DNA of 64,000 nt, taken from assembly GCA_023428695.1 (NCBI GenBank), contig JAEYWY010000018.1, forward strand, positions 50,533-114,532, written 5' to 3'. Position 1 is the stretch's first letter. Every line of letters starts with the position of its first letter. Below, one piece after another: positions 34,146 to 43,368 of this stretch. The notes under the pieces are model-generated. The model worked only from the letters and a program-made list of their open reading frames with translations, was not told the DNA's origin and did no database searches. This DNA is from Bacteroidota bacterium (GTDB lineage: Bacteria; Bacteroidota; Bacteroidia; Cytophagales; Cyclobacteriaceae). A program made the position numbers and the translations under genes.

Positions 34146-35619
34146 CCGCTTAAGGCAACTGACTCTCCTGTCAGTTGCCTTATTTTTTTTCTCCTGCGAA
34201 GACGAATCCAGCTTCCTCGGCTTTAAAAATCCAAATGACAAATTCGACCTTTACTCAGTGGAAATTCCACTTGAGTCGAGCGTTGTCTGGTTTGATTCCG
34301 TGCGAACGTCAAATGGCTACCTTCCAAGCGACATCAATCGGTTTCTGGTAGGCCGTTACGACGATCCTGTCTTTGGCCCCGTAACGAGCATCGCCGCAGG
34401 CCAATACTTCCGAACTTCATCAGCAAAACTTCCCGAGAACGTACAGTTTGAATCAGCTGAGTTGTGGCTTGCGTTTGATCTGTATTTCTACGGATCAGAA
34501 ACAAACGCACCCCAGACATTCACCGTCCACACAGTAGAGACGGATATGTCGGCAACACCACGAAGCAAGTTTGTAAGCAAAACGCCAGTCGAAATCTCCG
34601 AACCGGTTGGAAGCATAACACGCGATATAAATCCCGCGGCAATCCGGGAGTTATACAATCCGCCTGCCGGTACAGCAGCGTCGCCCGATACGATGAAAAT
34701 TCCGCTGACCGCCGCGTTTTACGAGCCGCTTTGGCAGAAAGTGCTCGACTGGTCTTACAACAACGACAGCTCGTACTACAAACTTGATCCATTTCTCGAT
34801 ACGTTTCGCGGGCTGGCCATCAAGGGTGGTGATGAAAACACAATGATTGTTGGATTCAACCTGCAGTCGTTTACGCAAATTGTTCTGAATTATACTGACG
34901 GGACTAAGAAAGGCCGTCTTGTTTTCCGTTTTGATCCAGGCCTGAACAGCTATAACAATATCATTACCGATTACACCGGGACGCCCCTGGATGGTATTAC
35001 ATACAACACGGATTTCAATCCCGGGGATAACCGCTACCTGCAAACGGGAACAACGGTTGGCACAAAAATCCTGATGGATAACTTCTTTGCGTTTACCGAT
35101 ACCGTTGGGTCGAATATAATTATCAATGAAGTTCAGCTAATAATAGATGAGGTCGCGACTCACGATGAAGGCCAGGCTCCGCCGCTCGGATTTCATCTGC
35201 GTGCGCTCAACCCGGACAATTCGATCCGGCGCCTCCTCAATTTTGATCAGGCCAATACCGCCGACAACGATCTCTACGCGGCGTATCGCGGACTCGTTGT
35301 AGTTGACTATCAACACCCGCGTGGCCTGTCGACGGCTCTTTACAACAGTAACCACGGCACACTCCTGGGATCAGACGGTGGATCTGCTGCGTTTTTCGAA
35401 TACGACGGAAATAATCACAGGTACGTTGGCTACGCTACAATGTTCTTCCAACAGATGTACCGGAACAGGATTGACAAGCAATGGACATCATTCCTGATGT
35501 TCCCTACAGGTGTCGGGCGGTCCACGCCGGCATCTCTTAAGGGAGTCAACCGCGCCGTATTCCCGGCAAGCGGAATCAAATTGAAAGTTAAGTATACCAA
35601 ACCAACCGTAGTCGAGTAG
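34129..35619 (+). CDS. DUF4270 family lipoprotein
   Basis: 496 residues. The N-terminal signal ends in FFFSC, a lipobox, so the protein is an outer-envelope lipoprotein. The body is beta-rich with NGYLPSDINRFLVGRYDDPVFGPV-like text near the start, AFYEPLWQKVLDW and IQLKVKYTKP-like end, fitting DUF4270, a Bacteroidota family of unknown function. The ATG at 34129 overlaps the GT5-like gene by 17 bases; the frame is open further upstream but only as a shadow of that gene. Ends 2 bases before glmS. Confidence 0.8.
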   Translation: MNLWVNRLRQLTLLSVALFFFSCEDESSFLGFKNPNDKFDLYSVEIPLESSVVWFDSVRTSNGYLPSDINRFLVGRYDDPVFGPVTSIAAGQYFRTSSAKLPENVQFESAELWLAFDLYFYGSETNAPQTFTVHTVETDMSATPRSKFVSKTPVEISEPVGSITRDINPAAIRELYNPPAGTAASPDTMKIPLTAAFYEPLWQKVLDWSYNNDSSYYKLDPFLDTFRGLAIKGGDENTMIVGFNLQSFTQIVLNYTDGTKKGRLVFRFDPGLNSYNNIITDYTGTPLDGITYNTDFNPGDNRYLQTGTTVGTKILMDNFFAFTDTVGSNIIINEVQLIIDEVATHDEGQAPPLGFHLRALNPDNSIRRLLNFDQANTADNDLYAAYRGLVVVDYQHPRGLSTALYNSNHGTLLGSDGGSAAFFEYDGNNHRYVGYATMFFQQMYRNRIDKQWTSFLMFPTGVGRSTPASLKGVNRAVFPASGIKLKVKYTKPTVVE

Positions 35620-35621
35620 TT

Positions 35622-37457
35622 ATGTGTGGAATTGTAGCCTATGTGGGGCACCGCCAGGCAAAGGATGTTGTCCTGAAGGGATTGAAACGCCTTGAGTATC
35701 GTGGATATGACAGTGCAGGTATCGCACTCCTGAATGGCGGCCTTAATGTCTACAAGAAAAAAGGCAAGGTGTCGGATCTTGAGGAACACCTCACGGGACA
35801 GAGCCTGGACAGCACTATTGGAATTGGTCATACGCGTTGGGCAACACACGGTGAGCCGAATGACAGAAATGCACACCCCCACTATTCTGCTACGGGAGAG
35901 CTTGCCATTATTCACAATGGTATTATCGAAAATTACACGGCCCTGAAACAGGAGTTGGTGAGAAAAGGCCACACGTTTCAGAGCGACACAGATACCGAAG
36001 TATTCATACATTTTATCGAGGACATTAAGGAAAACGAAGGTTGTTCCCTGGAAGAAGCGGTGCGACTCGCGCTGACGAAAGTCGTTGGGGCATATGCCAT
36101 TGTTATACTTTCTGCGTCTGATCCGGACCTCCTCGTTGCCGCGAGAAAGGGTAGCCCTCTCGTTGTGGGTGTTGGCAAGGATGAGTTTTTTCTCGCTTCT
36201 GACGCAACCCCGATCATCGAATACACAAACGAGGTTGTCTACCTCAACGATCAGGAGATCGCGGTTATCCGCGACGGGAAACTCAGGATTACGAATACTG
36301 CGAACCTTCCGCTCACACCGTACATTCAGACAATAGACATGGAACTCGAAGCCATCGAAAAGGGCGGCTTTGAACACTTCATGTTGAAAGAAATTTTTGA
36401 ACAACCCAAATCGATTCGCGACTGCCTTCGCGGGCGACTTGATTCACAATCCGGCAAACTTACACTCGGCGGATTGCGCGAGTACGTCAACAAACTCGTT
36501 AACGCAGACCGTATTCTGATCGTCGCTTGTGGGACATCGTGGCACGCCGGACTTGTATCCGAATACTTCTTTGAAGAGTTCTGCCGCATACCGGTTGAGG
36601 TAGAGTACGCATCGGAGTTTCGCTATAGAAATCCTGTGATCCGGGAGGGCGATGTGGTAATCGCGATATCACAATCCGGTGAAACTGCCGACACGCTTGC
36701 GGCCATTGAACTTGCAAAATCAAAAGGAGCAATAATTTTTGGGGTGTGTAATGTCGTTGGATCTTCTATCCCCCGCACGACACATGCCGGAGCATACACG
36801 CACGCCGGTCCGGAAATCGGCGTAGCAAGTACAAAAGCATTTACGGCACAGCTTACAGTGCTCAACATGATCGCGTTGATAGTCGCCCAGCAGAAAGGAA
36901 CGATCAGCGAACAAAAGTTGCACGAGCTAATGGTTGAAATGGAGACCATTCCCGAGAAAGTAGAACGCGCACTTTTGTTGAATGAGCAGATCGAAAAGAT
37001 TGCCTCAACCTTCAAGGATGCACGTAATTTCATTTACCTCGGTCGCGGATATAACTTCCCTGTTGCCCTCGAAGGCGCTCTGAAGCTGAAGGAGATCTCA
37101 TACATCCATGCTGAAGGGTATCCGGCCGCGGAAATGAAACACGGACCCATCGCATTGATCGATGAGGAAATGCCGGTGGTGTTCATTGCCACGCGCGACA
37201 GTTCTTACGAGAAAGTAGTTTCGAACATACAGGAAGTGAAGGCGCGCAAAGGTCGTGTGATTTCGGTTGTTACTGAGGGGGACAGGCTTATTCCGCAGAT
37301 GTCGGAATTCGTGGTGGAGATCCCAAGCGTTCATGAAGCACTTACGCCACTTGTATCCGTAATTCCGTTGCAGTTGCTCTCCTATCACATTGCTGTGATG
37401 CGCGGCTGTAATGTCGATCAGCCAAGAAACCTTGCCAAGTCGGTGACGGTTGAGTAA
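35622..37457 (+). CDS. glmS: Glutamine-fructose-6-phosphate aminotransferase (isomerizing)
   Basis: Makes glucosamine-6-phosphate, the entry to UDP-GlcNAc. The N-terminal glutaminase starts MCGIVAYVG with Cys2 as nucleophile, followed by GYDSAGIAL, HTRWATHGEPNDRNAHPH and HNGIIENY; two SIS domains follow (CGTSWHAGL, SQSGETADTLAAIE; GRGYNFPVALEGALKLKEISY). The C-terminus NLAKSVTVE is canonical. 611 residues. No glmS ribozyme is evident upstream. It supplies substrate for the peptidoglycan and for the glycan locus at 7-22 kb. Confidence 0.97.
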   Translation: MCGIVAYVGHRQAKDVVLKGLKRLEYRGYDSAGIALLNGGLNVYKKKGKVSDLEEHLTGQSLDSTIGIGHTRWATHGEPNDRNAHPHYSATGELAIIHNGIIENYTALKQELVRKGHTFQSDTDTEVFIHFIEDIKENEGCSLEEAVRLALTKVVGAYAIVILSASDPDLLVAARKGSPLVVGVGKDEFFLASDATPIIEYTNEVVYLNDQEIAVIRDGKLRITNTANLPLTPYIQTIDMELEAIEKGGFEHFMLKEIFEQPKSIRDCLRGRLDSQSGKLTLGGLREYVNKLVNADRILIVACGTSWHAGLVSEYFFEEFCRIPVEVEYASEFRYRNPVIREGDVVIAISQSGETADTLAAIELAKSKGAIIFGVCNVVGSSIPRTTHAGAYTHAGPEIGVASTKAFTAQLTVLNMIALIVAQQKGTISEQKLHELMVEMETIPEKVERALLLNEQIEKIASTFKDARNFIYLGRGYNFPVALEGALKLKEISYIHAEGYPAAEMKHGPIALIDEEMPVVFIATRDSSYEKVVSNIQEVKARKGRVISVVTEGDRLIPQMSEFVVEIPSVHEALTPLVSVIPLQLLSYHIAVMRGCNVDQPRNLAKSVTVE

Positions 37458-37508
37458 TTGGCGGAATACGCCCTCAAGGCGTTGGATTTTTTTCTTTATT
37501 TTTCCTTC

Positions 37509-38111
37509 GTGGCCGATTTAGTTGCAGGACCAGCCAATCAGAAATCAGGTGAGTTGTCGGATGAAAACCGGAACCGTCGTGACGAAGGGTTGATTAACCA
37601 ATACCGCAATGGGGGCGACCTTCAGGTATTGGGTGAATTGTATCAACCCTATATGTCACTCGTTTACGGTGTTTGTCTCAAGTACCTTAAAGGGCGCGAG
37701 GAAAGCCGGGATGCTGTAATGCAGATCTTTGAAAAGCTGGTCGGCGCCCTTCGAAAGCACGAAGTCCGGAATTTTAAGAGTTGGTTGTATTCGCTGGCGC
37801 GGAACTATTGTCTGATGCAGCTGCGCGCTGAGAAGGGTCGTCATTTTGAGGATATTTCGTTGGTTGTTATGGAAACCGGGGGATTTATGCATCCGGATGA
37901 TGGGCTGGGACGTGAACTGAGCCTGAATAAACTCGAAAAGTGTATTGAAGAGCTCGGTCCTGAACAGAGACAGTGTGTTCAGCTGTTTTACCTGCAGCAG
38001 AAGTGCTACAAGGAAATTCAGGAAGTAACCGGTTTCGAAGGGAGTAAAGTCAAAAGCTATATCCAAAACGGCAAGCGGAACCTGAAGATATGCATGGAAC
38101 GAAATGAGTGA
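37509..38111 (+). CDS. ECF-type RNA polymerase sigma factor
   Basis: Region 2 (ALGELYQPYMSLVYGVCLKYL, then ESRDAVMQIFEKLV) binds core polymerase and the -10; region 4 (CIEELGPEQRQCVQLFYLQQKCYKEIQEVTGFEGSKVKSYIQNGKRNLK) is the HTH. No ATG is available; the GTG at 37509 is my choice and gives 200 residues, with a TTG at 37458, directly after the glmS stop, as the alternative. The 3' end overlaps the next gene, whose N-terminus looks like an anti-sigma segment, the usual sigma/anti-sigma pairing. Confidence 0.85.
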   Translation: MADLVAGPANQKSGELSDENRNRRDEGLINQYRNGGDLQVLGELYQPYMSLVYGVCLKYLKGREESRDAVMQIFEKLVGALRKHEVRNFKSWLYSLARNYCLMQLRAEKGRHFEDISLVVMETGGFMHPDDGLGRELSLNKLEKCIEELGPEQRQCVQLFYLQQKCYKEIQEVTGFEGSKVKSYIQNGKRNLKICMERNE

Positions 38112-39297
38112 CTGGCAAAACGATATCGAACGATATTGGAGAGGTGAGCTCTCGCCGGCGGAAATGCACGCCCTTGAAAAACGGGCTCTGGAAGATCCAT
38201 TCCTGGCCGATGCCCTTGAGGGAGCAAATCAAATCAGCCCGCAGGAATTTTCGCAGGATATTGTCGCCCTCCAGGATGAACTTAACCGACGGACAAAAGG
38301 TAAGGCAGAAGGCGGCTTCTGGACGTGGACGCTCAGGATTGCGGCAGGTGTCGCTGTTGTCGCGCTTGCAACGTTTCTGATCATCAGCATACCCTCGGAA
38401 AGAAAGGATATTGCCATGACCGAGGAGTCCAATGATGTTTCCAAACTCCTTCCTCCAACGGAGCAATCCGATTCTATTGCCTTCCATTATGGTGAAAAGA
38501 GCGCCGATTCTGGTCAGAGTGAGGCAGCAGGTCCTGCGCGAACCCGGAAAGCACCGCGCCAGATACCGCCGGCCGCGGCTGCGGAGGAAGTGCCCGATGT
38601 TGAACTGGAAATCCCACCCGTTGAAGTACCGGCTCTCGCAAGGGCGAAGGCCGCAATGCCGGAGGTGGCAGTGGCGCTTTCCGGTTATGTTGCGGGTGTC
38701 GTCGTGGATTCGGAAGATGGACGCGGTTTACCCGGCGTAAATGTCACGATCAAAGGCACGAATATTGGCACAATCACGAACGAAGAAGGGAAGTATCAGA
38801 TTCCTCTGGATACGATTAACAAGGCCTTAGTCTTCTCGTACGTCGGTTTTGAAACAAAGGAAATCCTGCCGGGTACATCCGGCCAAAACGTTGACGTGGC
38901 ACTTGATCCCGATGTCTCTGAATTAAGTGAGATCGTTGTAGTTGGGTATGGTGAAGCCCGCGATGAAAGTGTAATAGAACCAACTCCGATCGAAATAGCG
39001 GCACCGGAAGGTGGTAAGCGGGCATTCAAACAATACCTTGAACAAAATCTGCAATACCCTGAACAGGCGCTGAACCAAAAGATTGAGGGCAAGGTAACTG
39101 TGCAGTTCACACTGGAAAGCAATGGTGTCATAACGGACTTCAAAGTCATCAAGGGGCTGGGTTACGGCTGCGAGGATGAAGTGATCCGCCTGATCAAAGC
39201 TGGTCCGAAATGGACCCCGACGAAACGAAACAATGAACCCGTCCGCGACAGGGTAAAGGTGCGGATGCGCTTCTCACTGCCAAAGAACAAGAAGTGA
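38104..39297 (+). CDS. Anti-sigma-like / carboxypeptidase-regulatory / TonB C-terminal fusion protein
   Basis: 397 residues. Order: cytoplasmic N-terminus (about 1-75) with WQNDIERYWRGELSPAEMHALEKRALEDPFLADALEG, like the N-terminus of anti-sigma proteins; one membrane helix (about 77-97); a Pro/Ala/Glu-rich linker; a carboxypeptidase-regulatory-like beta domain (about 197-270: GRGLPGVNVTIKGTNIGTITNEEGKYQI); the short SEIVVVGYG as in SusC/RagA proteins; and a TonB C-terminal domain (about 300-392: GKVTVQFTLESNGVITDF). This suggests that a signal in the periplasm controls the sigma factor encoded just upstream (8-base overlap). Confidence 0.82.
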   Translation: MSDWQNDIERYWRGELSPAEMHALEKRALEDPFLADALEGANQISPQEFSQDIVALQDELNRRTKGKAEGGFWTWTLRIAAGVAVVALATFLIISIPSERKDIAMTEESNDVSKLLPPTEQSDSIAFHYGEKSADSGQSEAAGPARTRKAPRQIPPAAAAEEVPDVELEIPPVEVPALARAKAAMPEVAVALSGYVAGVVVDSEDGRGLPGVNVTIKGTNIGTITNEEGKYQIPLDTINKALVFSYVGFETKEILPGTSGQNVDVALDPDVSELSEIVVVGYGEARDESVIEPTPIEIAAPEGGKRAFKQYLEQNLQYPEQALNQKIEGKVTVQFTLESNGVITDFKVIKGLGYGCEDEVIRLIKAGPKWTPTKRNNEPVRDRVKVRMRFSLPKNKK

Positions 39298-39938
39298 TGC
39301 TGCGACGCCGGTTGATAGTTTTCTCAATTTTCCTTGTTGTGCTGAGTGCGTCAGCCTATGTACTTCTTGTGATAATTCCCGAACGTGTGGCCGAAAATAC
39401 CTATAACGCAGCACGCGCTATTGGCGAGGATCTCAAAGAGGCATTTCGATTCAGCCCCGAAGTACACGTCAACAATACGGTGATACTCCAGGAACAACAT
39501 GATATCATGGAATTGTCTATGGTGTCGCAAAAGTTTCGTCATGAATATGACTGGACGAACACGTGGATGGGGAGCACAAAGAAGATTGCAATCACCGGCA
39601 CATTTGAAGCCAAAGCGGGCTTCGATCTTGACAAGAAAATTGCAGTAGATATTCGAGGTGAGAAAGCTTTCATTTTTCTTCCTCACGCGCAACTACTATC
39701 ACTCACGCCTCAGCATGATGTCGCCTTTCGTGATGAAAGTGGTGTCTGGAACTGGGTAAATGAACAGGACCGGTCAAACGCGATGAATGCGTTCACAAAG
39801 GATGCGCAGACCATTGCCCGCACCGCACAGTTTATCAGTCGCGCCGAAGCGGCATTCGAACAAAAAGCAGGAGAAATTTTCAGGTCCCACGGAATGGAAC
39901 CTGTTTTCATCTACGGGACCACCCTGCAGAAAAAATAG
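39297..39938 (+). CDS. DUF4230 family membrane-anchored protein
   Basis: 213 residues with one N-terminal membrane helix (about residues 5-26) and a periplasmic domain. The segment ILQEQHDIMELSMVSQKFRHEYDW and the closing RSHGMEPVFIYGTT fit DUF4230, whose function is unknown. The ATG at 39297 overlaps the stop of the TonB-fusion gene (TGATG), so the two are likely translated together. Ends 8 bases before the stop of the opposite LytTR gene. Confidence 0.75.
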   Translation: MLRRRLIVFSIFLVVLSASAYVLLVIIPERVAENTYNAARAIGEDLKEAFRFSPEVHVNNTVILQEQHDIMELSMVSQKFRHEYDWTNTWMGSTKKIAITGTFEAKAGFDLDKKIAVDIRGEKAFIFLPHAQLLSLTPQHDVAFRDESGVWNWVNEQDRSNAMNAFTKDAQTIARTAQFISRAEAAFEQKAGEIFRSHGMEPVFIYGTTLQKK

Positions 39939-39946
39939 TAGCCTTC

Positions 39947-40690
39947 TCAGACAACTTTCTTCCGGATCAGTTTTGCATATGTACGGCTCACGGGAAAACT
40001 CTTGCCATTTTGCATCTTCACTACCATGCCACCATTGAAGTGTTTTTCAATTTCCTTGAGGCAATTGATATTGATGATCGTACTGCGGTGAACTCTGATG
40101 AAGATTTCAGGATTAAGAATTTCTTCGAGTTTTCCGATTCCGCTCGAACTCACGAATTGATCGTTCTTCGTTGTCAGGATTGTGTAATCACCGGATGCTT
40201 CGAGATATACGATTTCTTCAACGGGAAGATTGAGCAACTTTTCGGATTTCTGAACGAAGATGTGTGCGTCGTATGAAGTTCTGTTTTCGGTCTTAAGATT
40301 CCGTAGCAATTCACCGACGTTGTTTTGTTCAACCTTCATGCGATTAATCGCACGTTCTACACCGAGTTTGAATCGTTCCTGATCAAGCGGTTTCAGGATG
40401 TAGTCGACAGCATTCTTTTCGAATGCCTTGATTGCATATTGATCGTACGCGGTACAAAAGATAACGTATGGGTCATGCGTAATTTCATCCAGAACGTCGA
40501 AGCCGGTCATACCCGGCATCTGGACATCCAGAAACACGAGATCTGGCTTGAGTTTATCGATTGTCTCGACTGCCTCTTTGCCTTTTGAGCATTCGCCGAT
40601 GACCTGAATGTTTGGCATTTGTTGCAGGTACTCCTGCAAAAGGTCGCGTGCTAATTTCTCGTCGTCAACAATAACGCAGGTAATATTCAT
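39947..40690 (-). CDS. LytTR-family response regulator
   Basis: Receiver domain at residues 1-120 with the acidic pair D9-D10, phosphoacceptor Asp55 in LVFLDVQMPGM and Lys in ILKPLDQERF; LytTR DNA-binding domain at about residues 140-247 (IVYLEASGDYTILTTKND, IFIRVHRSTIININCLKEI). Regulates genes via 10-stranded-type LytTR binding to direct repeats. It follows the histidine-kinase gene by 40 bases on the same strand, so the two make a LytS/LytR two-component system. Target genes are not readable from this window. Confidence 0.93.
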   Translation of the reverse strand: MNITCVIVDDEKLARDLLQEYLQQMPNIQVIGECSKGKEAVETIDKLKPDLVFLDVQMPGMTGFDVLDEITHDPYVIFCTAYDQYAIKAFEKNAVDYILKPLDQERFKLGVERAINRMKVEQNNVGELLRNLKTENRTSYDAHIFVQKSEKLLNLPVEEIVYLEASGDYTILTTKNDQFVSSSGIGKLEEILNPEIFIRVHRSTIININCLKEIEKHFNGGMVVKMQNGKSFPVSRTYAKLIRKKVV

Positions 40691-40730
40691 GAATTACAGG
40701 TTTATAAGTAGATGCAATTTAGATGCTTTT

Positions 40731-41846
40731 TTACACAGCCTGACTTTTTAGCTCTTCTAAATTATGAGGCTGCATTTCGTTTTCATACGGAATGAAGAAG
40801 CTGACGGAATAACCCCATTCGTTCGAACGGATTCGTAACCCTGAATCTGGTCCGAAAATGCTTTTCAGTCGCTGGTCTGTGTTTCGAAGCCCAACGCCGC
40901 TTGAACTTCCGTCCATCACTTTCTGCGCGTTTGAACCAAGACCGTCATCCTTCACTTCGAAGAAAATCATATTGTTAAACCGTTTTACGGTCAGAATTAT
41001 TGTGCCACCGTCGTCCTTTGGGGCAATGCCATACTTCACCGAGTTCTCAACAAGTGGTTGAAGGATCATTGGTGGGATCTGAACCTTGAGGCAGGAGAAA
41101 TCAACCTGCTTGACGAACTTCAACCGGTCTCCGAAACGAACCTGTTGGATCCGGATGTAGTTATCAATAAAGTCAAGTTCGTGAAGCAGCTTAACCATCT
41201 GGTCACCGTGTGATTCCAATGCGTAACGGAAAATGTCCGAAAGCTGCGTAATCACTTTGCGCGCCTGCTCCTTACTCGATCCTATAAGCGTGTTGATTGA
41301 ATTCAATGTGTTGAAAAGGAAGTGCGGATTGATCTGAGACTTCAGCAATGAAATCTGCATCTCGCGATTCTTCAGATGAAGTTCACTTTTCTCCATCTCC
41401 TTGTTTTGCAATCCCTGGAAATACCGGATAACATAGTACACGCCAACCGTAATGATATACTGATCGTGGAAGTGAAGCCCTTCCCATTTCAGCAGACCGA
41501 AAAGGTGGTTCTTCCAAAGGTCCACGCCGATCCAACCTTCAACATAATCTTCGAGGTAGTATGAGAGTGATCCCATGATGAAGAAGTGCGTCATCGCTCC
41601 GATGAAGTGACCGGCCACCTGAACGTAAACACTGAAACGAAACAGGAAGTTGGAGTAGAAGAAGATACCGATGATGAGAAGGCAAAGCGCTTCAAAGAGA
41701 TACAGCGCGTTCCAGAAGATATACGTGTGCGGATTCTCCAGGCGCCATTCGATTAGCGTTCCCACTGCGTAGTTCACGGCAAACCAAAGACAGAGAACCA
41801 GATAGGCCCGTTTGTAGATCCGAGGTATTTCTTCAAGAACTTTCAA
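40731..41846 (-). CDS. LytS/YehU-type sensor histidine kinase
   Basis: 371 residues. Four or more N-terminal hydrophobic segments (about 15-135), a coiled-coil linker (NKEMEKSELHLKNREMQISLLK), the phosphoacceptor histidine in QINPHFLFNTLNSI, and the ATPase part with LQPLVENSVKYGI and EVKDDGLGS. No ATG exists at the 5' end; TTG at 41846 (TTGAAAGTTCTT) is the only sensible start, and the frame is open with no ATG upstream. Autophosphorylates and passes phosphate to the adjacent regulator. Confidence 0.9.
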   Translation of the reverse strand: MKVLEEIPRIYKRAYLVLCLWFAVNYAVGTLIEWRLENPHTYIFWNALYLFEALCLLIIGIFFYSNFLFRFSVYVQVAGHFIGAMTHFFIMGSLSYYLEDYVEGWIGVDLWKNHLFGLLKWEGLHFHDQYIITVGVYYVIRYFQGLQNKEMEKSELHLKNREMQISLLKSQINPHFLFNTLNSINTLIGSSKEQARKVITQLSDIFRYALESHGDQMVKLLHELDFIDNYIRIQQVRFGDRLKFVKQVDFSCLKVQIPPMILQPLVENSVKYGIAPKDDGGTIILTVKRFNNMIFFEVKDDGLGSNAQKVMDGSSSGVGLRNTDQRLKSIFGPDSGLRIRSNEWGYSVSFFIPYENEMQPHNLEELKSQAV

Positions 41847-42023
41847 GCCGGCAAATTCATCATTATCCCAAAGCCTTTCAAAACAAAACCGATTAAGAAA
41901 ATTTTACAGCGGTAAACATTCGTATAGATCGACCATAATACAGAAATCGTGGCCCGCTGTTAATAATCCTCTAAGTTCCTGTTATAAAGGCAAATTCGCA
42001 TCAATTAATTCCTGAAAATTAGC

Positions 42024-42055
42024 GCAAAAAAAAGCCGGCTTCAGGGGCCGGCTTT
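42024..42055 (-). terminator. Intrinsic terminator after the aminotransferase gene
   Basis: AAAGCCGGC and GCCGGCTTT form a nine-pair stem (42031-42039 with 42047-42055) around a seven-base loop. On the minus strand it is followed by a T run, so it ends the gene at 42076-43272. Confidence 0.88.
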
Positions 42056-42075
42056 CATGAATTTTGGTGTGTCTC

Positions 42076-43272
42076 TTACTTCAAAGCGAGGAAAGCATCC
42101 TTCATGCGTTTCAGGGCTGTCCTCAGGTCGTTCTCAGAGGCGGCGTAACTCAGGCGTACGCAGTTCTCATCACCGAACGCGCCACCCGGAACAAGCGACA
42201 CCTGGGCTTTTTCAAGCATATAGAGGCACAGGTCGTCGGCGTTTTTTATGGTCTTGGTGCCGTCCGATTTTCCGAAGTACGCGCTTACGTCAGGGAAGAA
42301 GTAGAAAGCGCCTTCCGGGTAGTTGGCTTTTACACCCGGGATATCTTTCAAAAGGTTATAAACGATCTCCCGTCGTTCCTTATACTGCTTAACCATTTCC
42401 AGGGTAGGAGCAAGATCGCCCGTGATTGCCGCAAGGGCTGCACGCTGGGCGATAGAACAGTTTGCCGAAGTGAGTTGCCCCTGAACCTTGTTACAGCCGT
42501 CAGCGATCCATTTGGGAGCACCAATGTATCCAACGCGCCAGCCAGTCATAGCAAAACCTTTTGCAAAGCCGTTCACGGTAATTGTTCGCTCGAACATCCC
42601 GGGGAAGGATGCGATGCTCACCTGCTCACCGGTGAAGTTGATATGTTCATAAATTTCATCGGCAACAACAATAATGTTTGGATGTTTCTGAAGAACGTCG
42701 ACAATGTCCTTGAGTTCGCTTTTTGAGAAGACAGATCCGGTAGGGTTGCAGGGCGACGAGAAAATCATTGCCTTCGTCTTCGGCGTGATCGCCGCGGCCA
42801 GCTGTTTTGCCGTCACCTTAAAATCACTCTCGATAGTCCCCCTGATCATCACGGGAATTGCTTCGGTCAATCGTACAAGTGCGTCGTAGCTCACCCAGTA
42901 TGGTGAGAACACGATTACTTCATCACCTGGATTAAGCAATGCGAGGAATGCATTCGCAATAGACTGTTTTGCACCGTTTGAAACGACGATGTTCTCCGCC
43001 TTGTACGGAACGTTATTTTCCTTCTGATACTTGGCAGCGATTGCCTCGCGCAGATCCTGATAACCAGCAACCGGAGGATAAGCGAAGTACTTTCCTTCGT
43101 CGATTGCTTTCTTTGCTGCCTCGCAGATGTGTTTGGGTGTCTTGAAGTCGGGCTCGCCGAGACTAAGACTGATTACATCAATACCTTTTGCCTTGAATTC
43201 TCTTGCCTTTGCCGCCATTGCCAGCGTGGCTGATTCCTGAATGGCTTCAATGCGATTGGAAAGTTTTGTCAT
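42076..43272 (-). CDS. aspC: PLP-dependent class I aminotransferase (aspartate aminotransferase type)
   Basis: Transfers the amino group of aspartate or a related amino acid. Motifs: SLSLGEPDFKTPKHI, VVSNGAKQSIANAF, NPTGSVFSKSEL, VVADEIYEHI and the PLP lysine in VNGFAKGFAMTGWRVGY. ATG at 43272 gives 398 residues; a start at 43314 is open but adds an unlikely leader. The exact substrate is uncertain (aspartate or prephenate/aromatic). Confidence 0.9.
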   Translation of the reverse strand: MTKLSNRIEAIQESATLAMAAKAREFKAKGIDVISLSLGEPDFKTPKHICEAAKKAIDEGKYFAYPPVAGYQDLREAIAAKYQKENNVPYKAENIVVSNGAKQSIANAFLALLNPGDEVIVFSPYWVSYDALVRLTEAIPVMIRGTIESDFKVTAKQLAAAITPKTKAMIFSSPCNPTGSVFSKSELKDIVDVLQKHPNIIVVADEIYEHINFTGEQVSIASFPGMFERTITVNGFAKGFAMTGWRVGYIGAPKWIADGCNKVQGQLTSANCSIAQRAALAAITGDLAPTLEMVKQYKERREIVYNLLKDIPGVKANYPEGAFYFFPDVSAYFGKSDGTKTIKNADDLCLYMLEKAQVSLVPGGAFGDENCVRLSYAASENDLRTALKRMKDAFLALK

Positions 43273-43368
43273 GGTGATTTTTGAAAAGCGAGCAAAGAAA
43301 AGCATTAATGCCAAAAGTTGGAAGAAATGCCTGAACGTTTAGAGAATTTTTAAAAGACAGACGGAAGG

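Noticed and set aside
33345..34241. Long open frame on the minus strand (298 codons) opposite the GT5-like gene
   Set aside because: It lies wholly opposite a well-supported gene, and its translation has no recognisable domain or signal; it comes from codon bias of the real gene.
35500..35621. glmS ribozyme in front of glmS
   Set aside because: Only 2 bases separate the DUF4270 stop from the glmS ATG, and no ribozyme-like core is seen; glmS ribozymes are chiefly found in Firmicutes.
35430..36404. Long minus-strand frame (324 codons) across glmS
   Set aside because: glmS is certain and the antisense translation shows no motif.
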